A stretch of DNA of 64,000 bases, taken from Bacillota bacterium. Its GTDB lineage: Bacteria > Bacillota > Clostridia > Christensenellales > UMGS416. The first letter of the stretch is position 1; the number at the start of each line of letters is the position of its first letter. The stretch lies in NCBI GenBank assembly GCA_023398815.1, contig JAEWRW010000010.1, positions 1-64,000 on the forward strand. The letters are read 5' to 3'. Shown one piece after another: positions 1 through 8,075 of the stretch. The notes beneath the pieces were generated by a model, which was not told the DNA's origin, did no database searches, and saw nothing but the letters and a program-made list of their open reading frames with translations. The translations under genes and the position numbers were made by a program.

Positions 1-462
1 ACCACGCCCCTGCCCATCAGCCCCGTCATCGCCACGCTGCCCCCCGACGCCATCAAAGTTGGGCCCGAGGGCAAGATGCCCACCGACGGCCAAACCGCAG
101 CCCTGGTGAGCACAGGTGACGCCGTCACGCTCAACCCAGCTGCACTGGAGGGGAACGGGGCGGAGCTGACCAACGGCCAGGGTGGGCAGAAGCACACGCT
201 GACCGCTGACCAGACGCAGCAGCTCACCGACCTGCTGGCGGGCTGGAGCTTCGCCCGCGGCAACGTGGACGCAACCGCGACCCCGGCAGCGGGCTGGCTG
301 TGGAGCATCCGCTACATCGATGCCAACGGGAACACGACGCTGGCACTCTCGCTGGCGGATGCCAACACGCTGGTGGCGGGCGATGTGCGCCTGAACCTCA
401 CCAGCGACCAGAGCAAAGCCTTGGCCTCCCTGCTGCCCGCGCTCTTTGATGCCGCCAAGTAG
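1..462 (+). CDS. C-terminal part of an unrecognised protein (5' end outside window)
   Basis: The reading frame is open from the first base and ends at a TAG at 460-462, giving at least 153 residues; an ATG at 76 is in frame but the frame continues upstream, so the true start is probably outside the window. The visible part is rich in Ala, Thr, Asn and Leu and has two similar stretches, TADQTQQLTDLLAG and TSDQSKALASLLPA, each beginning with a Thr/Ser-Asp-Gln turn and ending in a Leu-rich helix. These could be an internal duplication. No catalytic motif or membrane segment is visible. I do not recognise the family. A strong hairpin terminator follows, so this is the last gene of its transcript. 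Confidence 0.6.
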   Translation, partial: TTPLPISPVIATLPPDAIKVGPEGKMPTDGQTAALVSTGDAVTLNPAALEGNGAELTNGQGGQKHTLTADQTQQLTDLLAGWSFARGNVDATATPAAGWLWSIRYIDANGNTTLALSLADANTLVAGDVRLNLTSDQSKALASLLPALFDAAK

Positions 463-517
463 CGCCCGCGGCTGACACACCCCGCACCGGGAGGGCGGCA
501 CAGAGAACGACTCACAT

Positions 518-551
518 AGAAACACTTCTGAAGTTCAGAAGTGTTTCTCTT
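518..551 (+). terminator. Intrinsic terminator of the first gene
   Basis: Perfect 15-bp inverted repeat (AGAAACACTTCTGAA and its complement, one-base loop at 533) followed by CTTT. It lies 56 nt after the stop at 462. The stem is AT-rich and nearly symmetrical, so it could also work on the other strand. Confidence 0.75.
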
Positions 552-731
552 TGCTGGCGAATATGGTCCGGCAGGACCCTGCCGGAATGCGCGCAATAGG
601 CAGTCTATCCTACTGTCAGCCGAGGAACAGGTGGGTGACGGACAGAAAACTCAATTCCTTGCTCCAGGAACAGGGTGCTCCATAACACGAAAATGGCCGG
701 CTTGCCAGCAGGCGGAGAAGTCCTGTTGTGC

Positions 732-1361
732 TTACGCCATGGGGTTACAAGGCAGCGACCCTTCCCCCAAGAACTCTCGTGCCAGGATGCCCATGTAGAT
801 TTTGTCGATGTACTGCCCCTCTTTGAATACCCACTCAGGCAGTCGCCCAACCTCCCGGAACCCAACCTTTTTGTAGCAAGCGATCCCTGTGTCATTATCC
901 GCGTGGACGGTGAGCATAATATTGTGAAGATTTAGTGTTTTGAATCCATATTCAAGGAGCAACCGAATGGCTTCAGCACCGTAGCCCTTGCTCCTATATT
1001 CCTCCTCACCGATAAAAATGCCGAGAAAGGCATTTCGACTGAGATGATCGATGTTGTGTATGCTGATGGAACCAATCAACACATCGCCGTCAAGGAGCAC
1101 CATAGCATAACGTTGCATATCGCTCCCCGGCTCATAAATCCATTTCAAATCGCTTTTCGATGAAACGACACGATTGTATTGACCGAAATGAATAGCCACA
1201 GGTTTATTGTTCATCCATTTTAGGTAGCTCTCAGCATCGTCACCGTTGCCGTTCACAGGCGAAAGGTAGAGGCGCTCACCAGCGATTTTACGGAAATATC
1301 CCGCAGTTCGATTCACTCCTACCGATCTGCAAGATATAGGAATTTTGACACCAAAACGCAT
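732..1361 (-). CDS. GNAT-family N-acetyltransferase (RimJ/RimL-like)
   Basis: Predicted to transfer an acetyl group from acetyl-CoA to an amine, such as a protein N-terminus or small molecule; the substrate cannot be told. The C-terminal half shows the GNAT core: a beta strand LGIFIGEEE, the acetyl-CoA pyrophosphate loop RSKGYGAEA, the helix-strand HNIMLTVHADND, and the closing YKKVGF motif. The length of about 190-210 residues fits the RimJ/RimL group. The start is uncertain: ATG at 1361 lacks a clear ribosome site, and a GTG at 1316, closer to the conserved GERLYLSPV stretch, is the alternative. Codon use is more AT-rich than in its neighbours, which may mean recent acquisition. It is divergent from the nitroreductase gene. 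Confidence 0.8.
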   Translation of the reverse strand: MRFGVKIPISCRSVGVNRTAGYFRKIAGERLYLSPVNGNGDDAESYLKWMNNKPVAIHFGQYNRVVSSKSDLKWIYEPGSDMQRYAMVLLDGDVLIGSISIHNIDHLSRNAFLGIFIGEEEYRSKGYGAEAIRLLLEYGFKTLNLHNIMLTVHADNDTGIACYKKVGFREVGRLPEWVFKEGQYIDKIYMGILAREFLGEGSLPCNPMA

Positions 1362-1481
1362 TGCATACAAGAGCAACGGGGGTGGAAAGACATTGTGATT
1401 ACCATGTGCCCCGGCGAAGCCCCGCACCCACAGGCGCTTCGCGCGGCGGGGCCGGGTGGGGTGTGCGGCGGTGCTGACGCA

Positions 1482-1510
1482 TTGCCCTGGGGCGGGCCGC
1501 GCGCTATACT
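1482..1510 (+). promoter_or_regulatory. Promoter of the nitroreductase gene
   Basis: TTGCCC at 1482-1487, 17-bp spacer, TATACT at 1505-1510, 28 nt before the ATG. Confidence 0.65.
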
Positions 1511-1538
1511 GGGGGCAAAGCGAACGGGAGGCGAGGAC

Positions 1539-2042
1539 ATGGACTTCTTTGAGGTGCTGGAAGCCCGCCGCAGCGTGCGGGCCTACAAGACCGACCCCGT
1601 GCCGGAGGATAAGCTGGAGCGGGTGCTGCGGGCGGCCCAGCTGGCACCGACCGCCTGCAACCTGCAACCTTGGCGCATCGTGGTGCTGGAGACCGCCGGG
1701 CGGGAGCAGGAGCTCCGCCAGGTGTATGGCGGGGCATGGCTGGCCCAGGCCCCGCTGGTGCTGTGCGTGGCCGCCCAGCCTGGGGTGGCCTGGCGGCGCG
1801 GCGACGGCAAGAGCTACGCCGATGTGGACGCGGCCATTGTGGCCGATCACGTCATTCTGGCGGCGGCGGCCCAGGGCTTGGGCACCTGCTGGATTGGCGC
1901 GTTCCAGCCGGCGGCGGCGCGCAAGCTCTTTGGCCTGCTGCCCGATGAGGAGCCGGTGGCACTGACGCCGCTGGGAACCCCGGCGGAGGAGCCCGACGCC
2001 CGCCCCCGTCAGCCGCTGGAGGTGTTGGTGCGGCGGCGCTAG
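1539..2042 (+). CDS. Nitroreductase family protein
   Basis: A small (167 aa) FMN-dependent oxidoreductase of the nitroreductase superfamily; such proteins use NAD(P)H to reduce nitro compounds, quinones or flavins in the cytoplasm. The N-terminus FEVLEARRSVRAY is the classic family opening, with the Arg-Arg-Ser that contacts the FMN phosphate. LAPTACNLQPWRIVV is the second flavin-binding stretch, and GLGTCWIGAF is the conserved C-terminal glycine-rich segment. The start at 1539 follows GGGAGGCGAGG; a longer reading frame upstream would run through the promoter. The natural electron acceptor is not predictable. The stop codon is only 5 nt from hairpin I of a repeat copy (2048). Confidence 0.9.
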   Translation: MDFFEVLEARRSVRAYKTDPVPEDKLERVLRAAQLAPTACNLQPWRIVVLETAGREQELRQVYGGAWLAQAPLVLCVAAQPGVAWRRGDGKSYADVDAAIVADHVILAAAAQGLGTCWIGAFQPAAARKLFGLLPDEEPVALTPLGTPAEEPDARPRQPLEVLVRRR

Positions 2043-2044
2043 CA

Positions 2045-2260
2045 TTTCGCGGCTGCCGCCACAGCGACAGCCGCGATTCAGAATGCGTGTACCTATTTCA
2101 GCGTATCGTTCGCCGCACATGTCGCCGAACGATAACATACGATCGTTTTCATGCGGACTTTTGGGGAATACGTTTCGCCTGCGGGCGGGATTTTTCTGCT
2201 CGCGCTGACTTTGTCTTTCCTCCCGCCGAATGAATCGTCGGGAGGTTCTTCTCCCTCTTG
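2045..2260 (+). repeat. Four-hairpin 3' element, copy A1
   Basis: Hairpin I is at 2048-2075 (12-nt arms, loop CACA, one internal C-A mismatch). Hairpin II is at 2105-2133, stem ATCGTTCG/CGAACGAT around a loop containing GCACATGTCG. A short GC-rich stem is near 2172-2190. Hairpin IV is at 2219-2245, CCTCCCG arm with loop GAATGAATC. Hairpin II differs from copies A2 and A3 by a paired change (T-A for G-C) that keeps the stem. It starts 5 nt after the nitroreductase stop. Confidence 0.8.
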
Positions 2261-2589
2261 CCCGGTCTGGGAGTTTGTTGACACGCAGTCACGGCTGGTC
2301 GCACGCTGTGCGTGCCTGTCGTGTGCTTCGCGCACTGCTCGGCCCTGCATCCTGGCTGCTCGCCCAAGCATCCCAGGACGCCCGCGAGGCGGAGGGAAGG
2401 TACGCGAAGCGTGCGACCAGGCAACCCGAAGGGTTGCGACCAGCCAGCGGCTATGAGAGTGCAACAGACGCTCTGTTCAAGCCATAGCGGGGATTCCCAA
2501 GGGGTGCGCCCCTTGGGTCGTTATCCCCCGTTCCCAACGGGCGCGTTGCGAGTTTCTCCCTGGTGATCGGCGGCAGAAAACCCGGCGAC
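2261..2589 (+). repeat. Variable middle part of the intergenic repeat
   Basis: Non-coding mosaic of short hairpins between copies A1 and C1. It includes an E-type module (about 2290-2375, ending TGGCTGCTCGCCCA) also seen near 42.6 kb, in reverse near 2.8 and 48.3 kb, and in part near 36.05 and 54.8 kb. A GGGTTGC-type hairpin and the perfect palindrome around CCAAGGGGTGCGCCCCTTGG (about 2499-2518) are also present. No gene seen. Confidence 0.5.
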
Positions 2590-2760
2590 AACGGGCGGGA
2601 TGTTTGAGTATGTGCGTTGCGGAGCAAGGCACATGCGAGTTACCGCCGTTGCTTCTCGGCCTCGTGCCGGTCGCCAGGTCTAAGAAACTCGTCCGCGCCC
2701 CAGGCGTTTTTGGGTACTTTTGGCGCCATCCAAAAGTACCGCCTGCGGGCCTTACGCCGC
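2590..2760 (+). repeat. Module C, copy C1
   Basis: Contains GGGCGGGATGTTTGAG, then a stem CATGTGC-type arm closed around the constant loop GTTGCGGAGCA, then GCGAGTTACCGCC, and at about 2707-2745 an 11-bp hairpin GGTACTTTTGG / CCAAAAGTACC with loop CGCCAT. Other copies read GGCACTTTTGG / CCAAAAGTGCC, a paired change. Confidence 0.75.
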
Positions 2761-3033
2761 ATCCAGGGATGCATGGGCGAGCAGCCAGGATGGAGGCCGA
2801 ACACTGTGCACAGCGCACGACTGGCACATGAAGTGTGCGACCAGCCTAGGCGCTAAGGCGTTGCCTAGCAATGCGATGGGCCGGTTCTTCTCTCCTTACT
2901 CGTTCAAGTAGTATCTGGACACTTTGGGTGGACAACACCCCATTGACCACTTTTCTGTGTTCCATTTTCTCATTTTGGCCAGGATTCACAACCCATTCAC
3001 GTTTTTTTTAGAAACTCTTAATCCCCTAAAAGG

Positions 3034-3062
3034 TTGACCCGCTTTGTGAAAATCCCTATACT
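3034..3062 (+). promoter_or_regulatory. Promoter of the MarR gene
   Basis: TTGACC at 3034-3039, 17-bp spacer, TATACT at 3057-3062, in an AT-rich stretch that contrasts with the GC-rich surroundings. The ATG follows 54 nt later. Confidence 0.8.
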
Positions 3063-3116
3063 TCTAATATATTCAGAGCGAAAAAGTGCCGAAAGAAAGG
3101 GGAATCGAGCGAGTAC

Positions 3117-3548
3117 ATGAACAAGGATCAAGATTTACTCCGGCTCATCAGCCGTTTGAAAGGGTTGCAGAAGTCCGTCACACCGGTGGAGGGTCTCACC
3201 GGCAGCGAGTCCTCGGTGGTGGAGATTTTGCTGGGCCGGGAGGAGGAAGCCCTGCCGGGTGCCAAGATCAATGAGTTGGCCAACGAGCTCAACGTGACCT
3301 CTCCGGGCGTCACCCAGCTGGTGACGGGGTTGGAGCGCAAGGGGTTTGTGCAACGCACCATGGACCAGGCCGACCGCCGCTCGGTCAATGTGCTGCTGAC
3401 CGACGAGGGACGTGCCATCGCCCAGCGGGCCAAGGAGCGCCGCCAGGCCATGCTGCAGACCATGGAAAGCCGCATGGGGCGGGAGAAGGTCAATCGTCTC
3501 TTCACCCTGCTCAACGAGGCGGTGGAAATGGCCAGCGCGGCCAGATAA
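3117..3548 (+). CDS. MarR-family transcriptional regulator
   Basis: A 143-residue winged-helix DNA-binding protein, expected to be a homodimeric repressor or sensor of small ligands. Helix-turn-helix region: AKINELANELNVTSPGVTQLVTGLERKGFVQR (about residues 45-77), followed by the wing with the signature DQADRRSVNVLLTDEGR typical of MarR proteins (D-x-R-D/R-x-x-R). The C-terminal helices would form the dimer interface. The ATG at 3117 has AAGGGG about 14 nt upstream, a loose spacing. No target gene is adjacent in the same direction, so its regulon is unknown; it may repress its own promoter. Confidence 0.9.
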   Translation: MNKDQDLLRLISRLKGLQKSVTPVEGLTGSESSVVEILLGREEEALPGAKINELANELNVTSPGVTQLVTGLERKGFVQRTMDQADRRSVNVLLTDEGRAIAQRAKERRQAMLQTMESRMGREKVNRLFTLLNEAVEMASAAR

Positions 3549-3614
3549 CTGGGCTGTGCCGCTGTGCTGGGTCTGATGGGCCCATGCCCCGCTGTCTGGC
3601 CAGCAATGGTAGCC

Positions 3615-3850
3615 TTTCGCGGCTGCCGCTGTGGCGACAGCCGCGATTCAAACAGCTTGTTCTCATTATGATCAGATCGGTCGCCGCACATGTCGCCGAC
3701 CGATCACTAATTGCAGCCCTCATGCGGGTTTCTAAGGATACGTTGCGCCTGGGGGCGTTTTTTTCTGCTCGTGCTGACCCTGCTTTTCCTCCCACCGAAT
3801 GAATCGGCGGGAGGTTCATCTCACTTTGCCCGTTCTGGGTTTGTAGACAC
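3615..3850 (+). repeat. Four-hairpin 3' element, copy A2
   Basis: Hairpin I 3618-3645 (C-A mismatch kept), hairpin II 3676-3704 (ATCGGTCG/CGACCGAT, loop with GCACATGTCG), hairpin IV 3788-3814 (loop GAATGAATC). It lies 69 nt after the MarR stop and ends just before a U-tailed terminator, so a transcript reading out of marR would carry the whole element. Confidence 0.8.
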
Positions 3851-3852
3851 TT

Positions 3853-3881
3853 TGAACGCCCTCCCTCGGGGGCGTTTTTTC
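3853..3881 (+). terminator. Intrinsic terminator behind copy A2
   Basis: AACGCCC arm, short loop, GGGGGCGTT arm followed by TTTTTCTTT. Copy A3 at 62.4 kb ends with the same type of terminator. Confidence 0.75.
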
Positions 3882-3921
3882 TTTGCCCAGTGGAAGGATC
3901 GCCTTGAACCAAAGCGTCCCC

Positions 3922-3950
3922 TTGCCGGCGGTCCAGCCCCGTGGCACAAT
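3922..3950 (+). promoter_or_regulatory. Possible promoter of the nucleotidyltransferase gene
   Basis: TTGCCG at 3922-3927, 17-bp spacer, CACAAT at 3945-3950. The -10 box is weak. Confidence 0.45.
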
Positions 3951-4039
3951 AAAAGCGTTATGCCGCCGGGTTCGCGCCCGGCTGGGGCAGGTTGTGGCGG
4001 CCCGTTCGCCCGCTGCCCCGCAAAAAAGGAGGAACCCCC

Positions 4040-5097
4040 ATGGACGACGCCATCCGCCAGCAACTGCTGGAGAAGAACCAGAAGCTCATTGACATGGTCA
4101 TCGAGCGGGCGAAGCGAGATTTCCCTGACGACATCGCGCTCATCGGGACTTCCACGAGAAGAGCGACCTCGATCTCATCATCGTCAACAACACGCCCCGG
4201 GGGTGGGACATCAGCCGCTGCTTTGTGCTGGGCGATGTGGGGTACGACATCTACTGCACCCCGTGGGAGACGCGCATTGAGGCCGAGGCCGCGCTGGAGA
4301 GACCCATGGTCTCTCACCTGCTGGATTTGCAGATCCTTTACTGGGCCAAGGACGAGGATCTGGAGCGCTTCCGCGCCTACCAGCGCCGGGCACAGGCGGA
4401 GCTTGACCGGCCCATTGGCCCGGCCTGCATCGCGCGGGCGGGGCGGTCCCTTGCTGAGGGCAAGCAGGCCCTAGCCGACGCGCTGCTCACCGACGAGGTG
4501 GGCCCGGTACGCTACGCCGCCGCCGGGGTGCTGCACCATGTGGTCAACGCCATCGTGTCGCTCAACAACACCTACATCCGGCGCGGCGTCAAGCGCTATC
4601 TGGAGGAACTGCGCGCCTACCACTACCTGCCCGAGGGGTTGGAGCAACGGTATTGGGCCGTCATCCAGGCCCGCACGGTGGGGGAGCTGCGCGATGCGGC
4701 ACAGGCCCTGCTGGCGGCCACGCTGGCCCTGCGCGACGCCATGGCGCGGGAGTTTGTGCCCCGGCCCACGCCCACCCACGACAACCTCCGTGGTACCTAT
4801 GAGGAGCTGTGGTGCAACTGCCGCAACAAGGTGTTGGCGGCCACGGCCGCCGGCGACGCCCACTATGCCTTCCACGCGGCACTGGGGGCCCAGGGGTTCC
4901 TGGATGAGATGACCGACAACCTTGGCACCCCGCGCTTCGACCTCATGGCGTCCTTCGACGCCGGGAACCTCGCGCCCCTGCGCGAGGCCTTCCTGCGGGC
5001 GATGGAGGACTATCGCGCCGAGTACGACCGGGTGGGCCGCACCGTGGAGCGGTACGACACGTTTGAGGAGCTGTACGCGGCGTACATGGGGCAGTAA
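4040..5097 (+). pseudogene. Nucleotidyltransferase-domain protein, frameshifted
   Basis: The gene starts at ATG 4040 behind AAGGAGGAACCCCC and reads MDDAIRQQLLEKNQ as far as about 4145, then the meaningful frame moves and continues GDFHEKSDLDLIIVNN to the stop at 5095-5097. GDFHEKSDLDLIIV is the metal-binding D-x-D part of a polymerase-beta-type nucleotidyltransferase domain. The preceding Gly-Ser motif that normally lies about ten residues earlier is missing, so the simplest explanation is a small out-of-frame deletion at 4144-4147 that removed it. The rest, about 290 residues including a helical C-terminal domain, is intact. The family transfers nucleotides to small molecules or proteins; the substrate is unknown. 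Either a pseudogene or a sequence error. Confidence 0.7.
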
Positions 5098-5191
5098 AGG
5101 CGGGTTATCCACAGGCTGTGGGAAACAATTGTCCGCAGAGCCGGAAAGTCACAAGGACGAGCTGGCACGACTGGGGAACCGAACACGAAAT

Positions 5192-5230
5192 GGGAAACGC
5201 CTCCTTTCCAAGTGGGTTGGAGAGGAGGCG
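5192..5230 (-). terminator. Terminator hairpin of the MerR gene
   Basis: On the minus strand a 14-bp stem (CGCCTCCTCTCCAA with its near-perfect complement) closes a 5-nt loop and is followed by TTTCCC, 31 nt after the MerR stop. Just beyond, 5105-5113 is a single perfect DnaA-box sequence TTATCCACA, isolated here. Confidence 0.5.
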
Positions 5231-5260
5231 CTTGTGTATGGAGGCCCCCGGTTGTCAACG

Positions 5261-6142
5261 TCAGGGGCAGTTCTCACTGAAGTATTGGAGGGCTTTCCCG
5301 ATGTACTCTGACGCGCCTTGTCCGTACTTTTTGTCGTGGATGGCAGCGTATTCGGGCCTTGTCAGATACAGGTCGGCCAGGAAGCCCCAGTAGTTTTCGC
5401 CCCGCTCCATCTGCAGCGTTTCATACTGCTCGCTCACCATGGCATCCATTTCCTGCACGATCGCCTGCACTTCCGGTGCGGTGGGGTCTCTGCCCAAATC
5501 CGAGGTCAGCCGTTCCATGAGCTCATTCGATTGCGCCAGGGAGACTTCGGCGTTGTCTTTGATGGTTTGGAAGCCTTCCATAATGGCCGGCAGGTGATCC
5601 AGATTGTTTCGGATGGCGTTGGTGTACTTCTCGATGCTGCCGAATTCCTTGATTGCCAGCTTTGCCACCCGGATTTCATTGGCCTTGGTGTGTTCGATCA
5701 CCTTGTCGAATGTATCAGTTCCCCCGAAATACTGGATCATTTCACCCTCATGTTCCCGCCGGAAGGTTTCCAACACGCAGAGGTACTCACTCATATCAAA
5801 TTCTTTGAAGCTCATCGTGCCGCCGCCCTGCAACTTTTTCTCAAGGAGAGTGAGCAGCTCATTCAACCGGTCGCGTTTGAGCGAAAGCAGCTCCTTTTGT
5901 TTGTGAAGGGCCTGCACCTTGTCATACTGCGGGCTTGCCAGGATCTCTTTGATGGTTTTCAGCGGGACGTCCAGCTCTTTAAAAAAGAGGATTTGCTGCA
6001 AGGTTTCCAGGGCTTCGTCGTTGTACAGCCGATACCCTGCATCCGTTGTTTCGCTTGGTTTGAGCAACTCAATTTTGTCGTAATGGTGCAGCATCCGCAC
6101 GCTGATGCCCGTCAAATCCGAAACCTGTTTGATGGTTCTCAT
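5261..6142 (-). CDS. MerR-family regulator with TipA-type ligand domain
   Basis: A 293-residue transcription activator. The N-terminal MerR winged helix (MRTIKQVSDLTGISVRMLHHYD, residues 1-70) binds DNA; a coiled-coil dimer helix follows (about 75-110), and the C-terminal half has the helical TipAS-like fold, ending in the typical YGQGASEYIGKAL motif. TipA proteins capture antibiotics or hydrophobic drugs and twist promoters with overlong spacers into an active form. Start chosen by AGGAGG 8 nt upstream. Its own promoter has a 19-bp spacer with a central dyad, so autoregulation is very likely. No efflux gene is next to it, so the response target may be elsewhere or only itself, as with tipA. 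Confidence 0.9.
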   Translation of the reverse strand: MRTIKQVSDLTGISVRMLHHYDKIELLKPSETTDAGYRLYNDEALETLQQILFFKELDVPLKTIKEILASPQYDKVQALHKQKELLSLKRDRLNELLTLLEKKLQGGGTMSFKEFDMSEYLCVLETFRREHEGEMIQYFGGTDTFDKVIEHTKANEIRVAKLAIKEFGSIEKYTNAIRNNLDHLPAIMEGFQTIKDNAEVSLAQSNELMERLTSDLGRDPTAPEVQAIVQEMDAMVSEQYETLQMERGENYWGFLADLYLTRPEYAAIHDKKYGQGASEYIGKALQYFSENCP

Positions 6143-6167
6143 TTTCCAACCTCCTGTGGTTGGTTGT

Positions 6168-6198
6168 ATCGTACACTATGACACAATGTCAGGGTCAA
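6168..6198 (-). promoter_or_regulatory. MerR-type promoter/operator with 19-bp spacer
   Basis: Minus strand: TTGACC (6193-6198), 19-bp spacer, TACGAT (6168-6173). The spacer contains the dyad TGACA-TTG-TGTCA. This is the arrangement MerR proteins act on. Confidence 0.8.
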
Positions 6199-6278
6199 TG
6201 GATTTTGTTTTTGCGGGAAGGTACCCCCGCTACCCATGGGGCCGAAAGGCAGGGTAGGCCCGGGCTCTGCGACACATC

Positions 6279-6312
6279 ACAAAAACGGGCGGACAGCTTC
6301 GGCTGTCCGCCC
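6279..6312 (-). terminator. Terminator of the glycosidase gene
   Basis: Minus-strand 11-bp perfect stem GGGCGGACAGC / GCTGTCCGCCC with tetraloop CGAA, followed by GTTTTTGTG. It is 115 nt downstream of the stop at 6428. Confidence 0.85.
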
Positions 6313-6427
6313 GATCGCAGGGGCTGCAATATGGTCCTGTTTTGCCCAATGGTACCCGCCGGACGTGGACGGTGGTTTTGCGTTCAAGGTAGAGTCGCCC
6401 ATCACGTTACGATGGCGTGCCGGCCTG

Positions 6428-7447
6428 CTACCGCGCGTTGGGTTTGGTGAACCACGTGCGCATCACATCGGCGGCGGGCTTGCCGCGCAGGGTGAAGCCG
6501 CCATCGCCGGCGGGGTCGGCGCGGTAGTGGGGTCGATCCTGCTGCTCATCCCACTTCCACCAGTAGAAACCCTGCCACCACGGCTCGTTCCAGAAGGTGC
6601 GCAGCACCGCCTCCAGGAAGTTGGCCTGCTCGGTTCCGTCGTAGGGGGCCTGGGTGCGATACTCCCAGGGCAGGCGCGCGCCGCCCACGACGGAGCGGCA
6701 GCCGCACTCGCCAAAGGCCAGGGGACGGCCGAGTTTCGCGGCCTTCTGGCGCAGGGTGTCGCGCACCGGGGCCAGGGCGGCGGCCATCGCATCGGCGGTG
6801 GCACCCACTGGCACATCCAGCGTGGGGTAGAAGCTGAAACTCACCATGTCCAGCGTGTCAAACCAGGGGGTGTCGCACTCGTCGTAGTGGTTGGCGTCGT
6901 AGGTGACGGCCCCGGCGTACACCGCGCGCACCGCGGCGATGGTCTGCCGCCAGTGGGCCTCCTGGCCGATGGTGCCGGTCATCTCGCACCCCAGGCAGAA
7001 CATCTCGCACCCGGTGCGCTGGGCCGTGCGGGCGTAGTGGGTCAGGGCGGCGGTGAAACTCTCAAACCAGCGGGGCCAATAGTCGCTCACCCGGCCCTGT
7101 ATTTGCTGGTCGCCATCGGGGAAGGCGACGCGCCCCCGCCAGGAGCTGTCGTGGCACTCCACCATGGGCTTGAGCATGACGCGGATGCCGCAGGCGTGGA
7201 AGCGGGCGATGATGGCCTCGACCTCGGTGTCGGACGGGGTAAAGGCGAAATCCTGATACAAGCGGGTGCTGGCGAAGGTCTCCTGCATGATGGTGACCTG
7301 CAGCGCCACCCAGCGGATGCCGATGGCGGCCATCTCCTCGGGTTGGCGCAGGGCCTCGTCGGTGGCGAAGGCACCCCGGCGCGCCAGGTACCCAAAGCTC
7401 ATGCCGCGGTGCAGCTCCCGCAGGGCGGGCAGCGGTTGGTTGGCCAT
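6428..7447 (-). CDS. Cytoplasmic glycoside hydrolase, GH113-like TIM barrel
   Basis: A 339-residue protein beginning ALRELHRGMSFGYLARRG, the start of the first barrel strand in GH113-type beta-mannanases. CLGCEMTGT (about residue 150) carries the probable acid/base Glu at the end of strand 4, and AFGECGCRS (about 245) the probable nucleophile Glu. The many Trp residues near the C-terminus (EPWWQGFYWWKWDE) would line the sugar cleft. There is no signal peptide, so it would act on imported oligosaccharides. Start supported by AGGAGG 7 nt upstream. Mannan is the best guess for the substrate by family, not by direct evidence. It stands alone, without transporter or sugar-pathway neighbours. Confidence 0.75.
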   Translation of the reverse strand: MANQPLPALRELHRGMSFGYLARRGAFATDEALRQPEEMAAIGIRWVALQVTIMQETFASTRLYQDFAFTPSDTEVEAIIARFHACGIRVMLKPMVECHDSSWRGRVAFPDGDQQIQGRVSDYWPRWFESFTAALTHYARTAQRTGCEMFCLGCEMTGTIGQEAHWRQTIAAVRAVYAGAVTYDANHYDECDTPWFDTLDMVSFSFYPTLDVPVGATADAMAAALAPVRDTLRQKAAKLGRPLAFGECGCRSVVGGARLPWEYRTQAPYDGTEQANFLEAVLRTFWNEPWWQGFYWWKWDEQQDRPHYRADPAGDGGFTLRGKPAADVMRTWFTKPNAR

Positions 7448-8075
7448 GTGTGGTCCTCCTAGCTGTGGTTGGCATTGAGTTCGCCGCAGGGCGGGGTGTT
7501 TCCTGCCAATGGCGCACCGCTAGCCCAGCAAGCACACCGTGCTCGCAGCGAGGGAAGACTTCTTGTTACGAGTGGATTTTAGCCCCTGTCTCGCATGTCG
7601 CTGAGAGGTCATTCTACTACTTTGCCAGTGCGAGCAATCACGAGAACGCGCTGCGGCGGGAGGGGGGTGCGCGTTACGGCGAGAAGCATTGTGATGGGGT
7701 GCTGGCGGGAACTCACTTGTCTTTCCACACTAAGGAGGGCTTGCTAAGGGGATGCTTCATTGGCGTCTCACCCTCGTTCTCCTCAGGCGCGTTGAGAGGT
7801 CTTGCGATGGCAATCGACGTGACATAGCCAACTCGCAGTTTCGCCTTGTGCGCCGCTCCGGCTATATGCGTGTTGAAAAAGGCGGCACACAGTGCCGCCT
7901 CACAAAACCATGCAGTCAAGGGGTAGGGGAGTGGAGGGTTCCGGTATCCTTGGGTTTGACATCATCCACGGTGCTGGGGCGCTCAGATTGGACGTGCATC
8001 CAGGGTGGGCAGCCTTCGTGTCCTTACGCCGCATCCGGCGGCTAGGGCGTTGCTTTGCAACGCCCTCACGGACAC
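7448..8075. other. Intergenic region with degraded repeat remnants
   Basis: No gene seen. A weak plus-strand copy of the four-hairpin element is recognisable around 7560-7690 by TTGTTACGAGTGG, the loop CTCGCATGTCGC and GCGCTGCGGCGGGAGG, but its stems are largely lost. It lies upstream of, not behind, the glycosidase gene, unlike the intact copies. Further right are module fragments such as CGCCGCATCCGGCGGC and, at 7871-7900, a terminator on the minus strand. Confidence 0.4.
7871..7900 (-). terminator. Minus-strand terminator downstream of the LicD gene
   Basis: GGCGGCAC / GTGCCGCC hairpin with a T-rich tail (TTTTTC) on the minus strand, about 175 nt after the stop at 8076. Confidence 0.65.

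Noticed and set aside
2043..2900. Insertion sequence or group II intron
   Set aside because: No transposase, reverse transcriptase or maturase frame, no terminal inverted repeats with target duplication could be seen at any copy.
7530..7700. Eleventh copy of the four-hairpin element
   Set aside because: Recognisable words remain but the stems no longer pair, and it is not behind a gene. I did not count it as an intact copy; it is an exception to the orientation rule if real.
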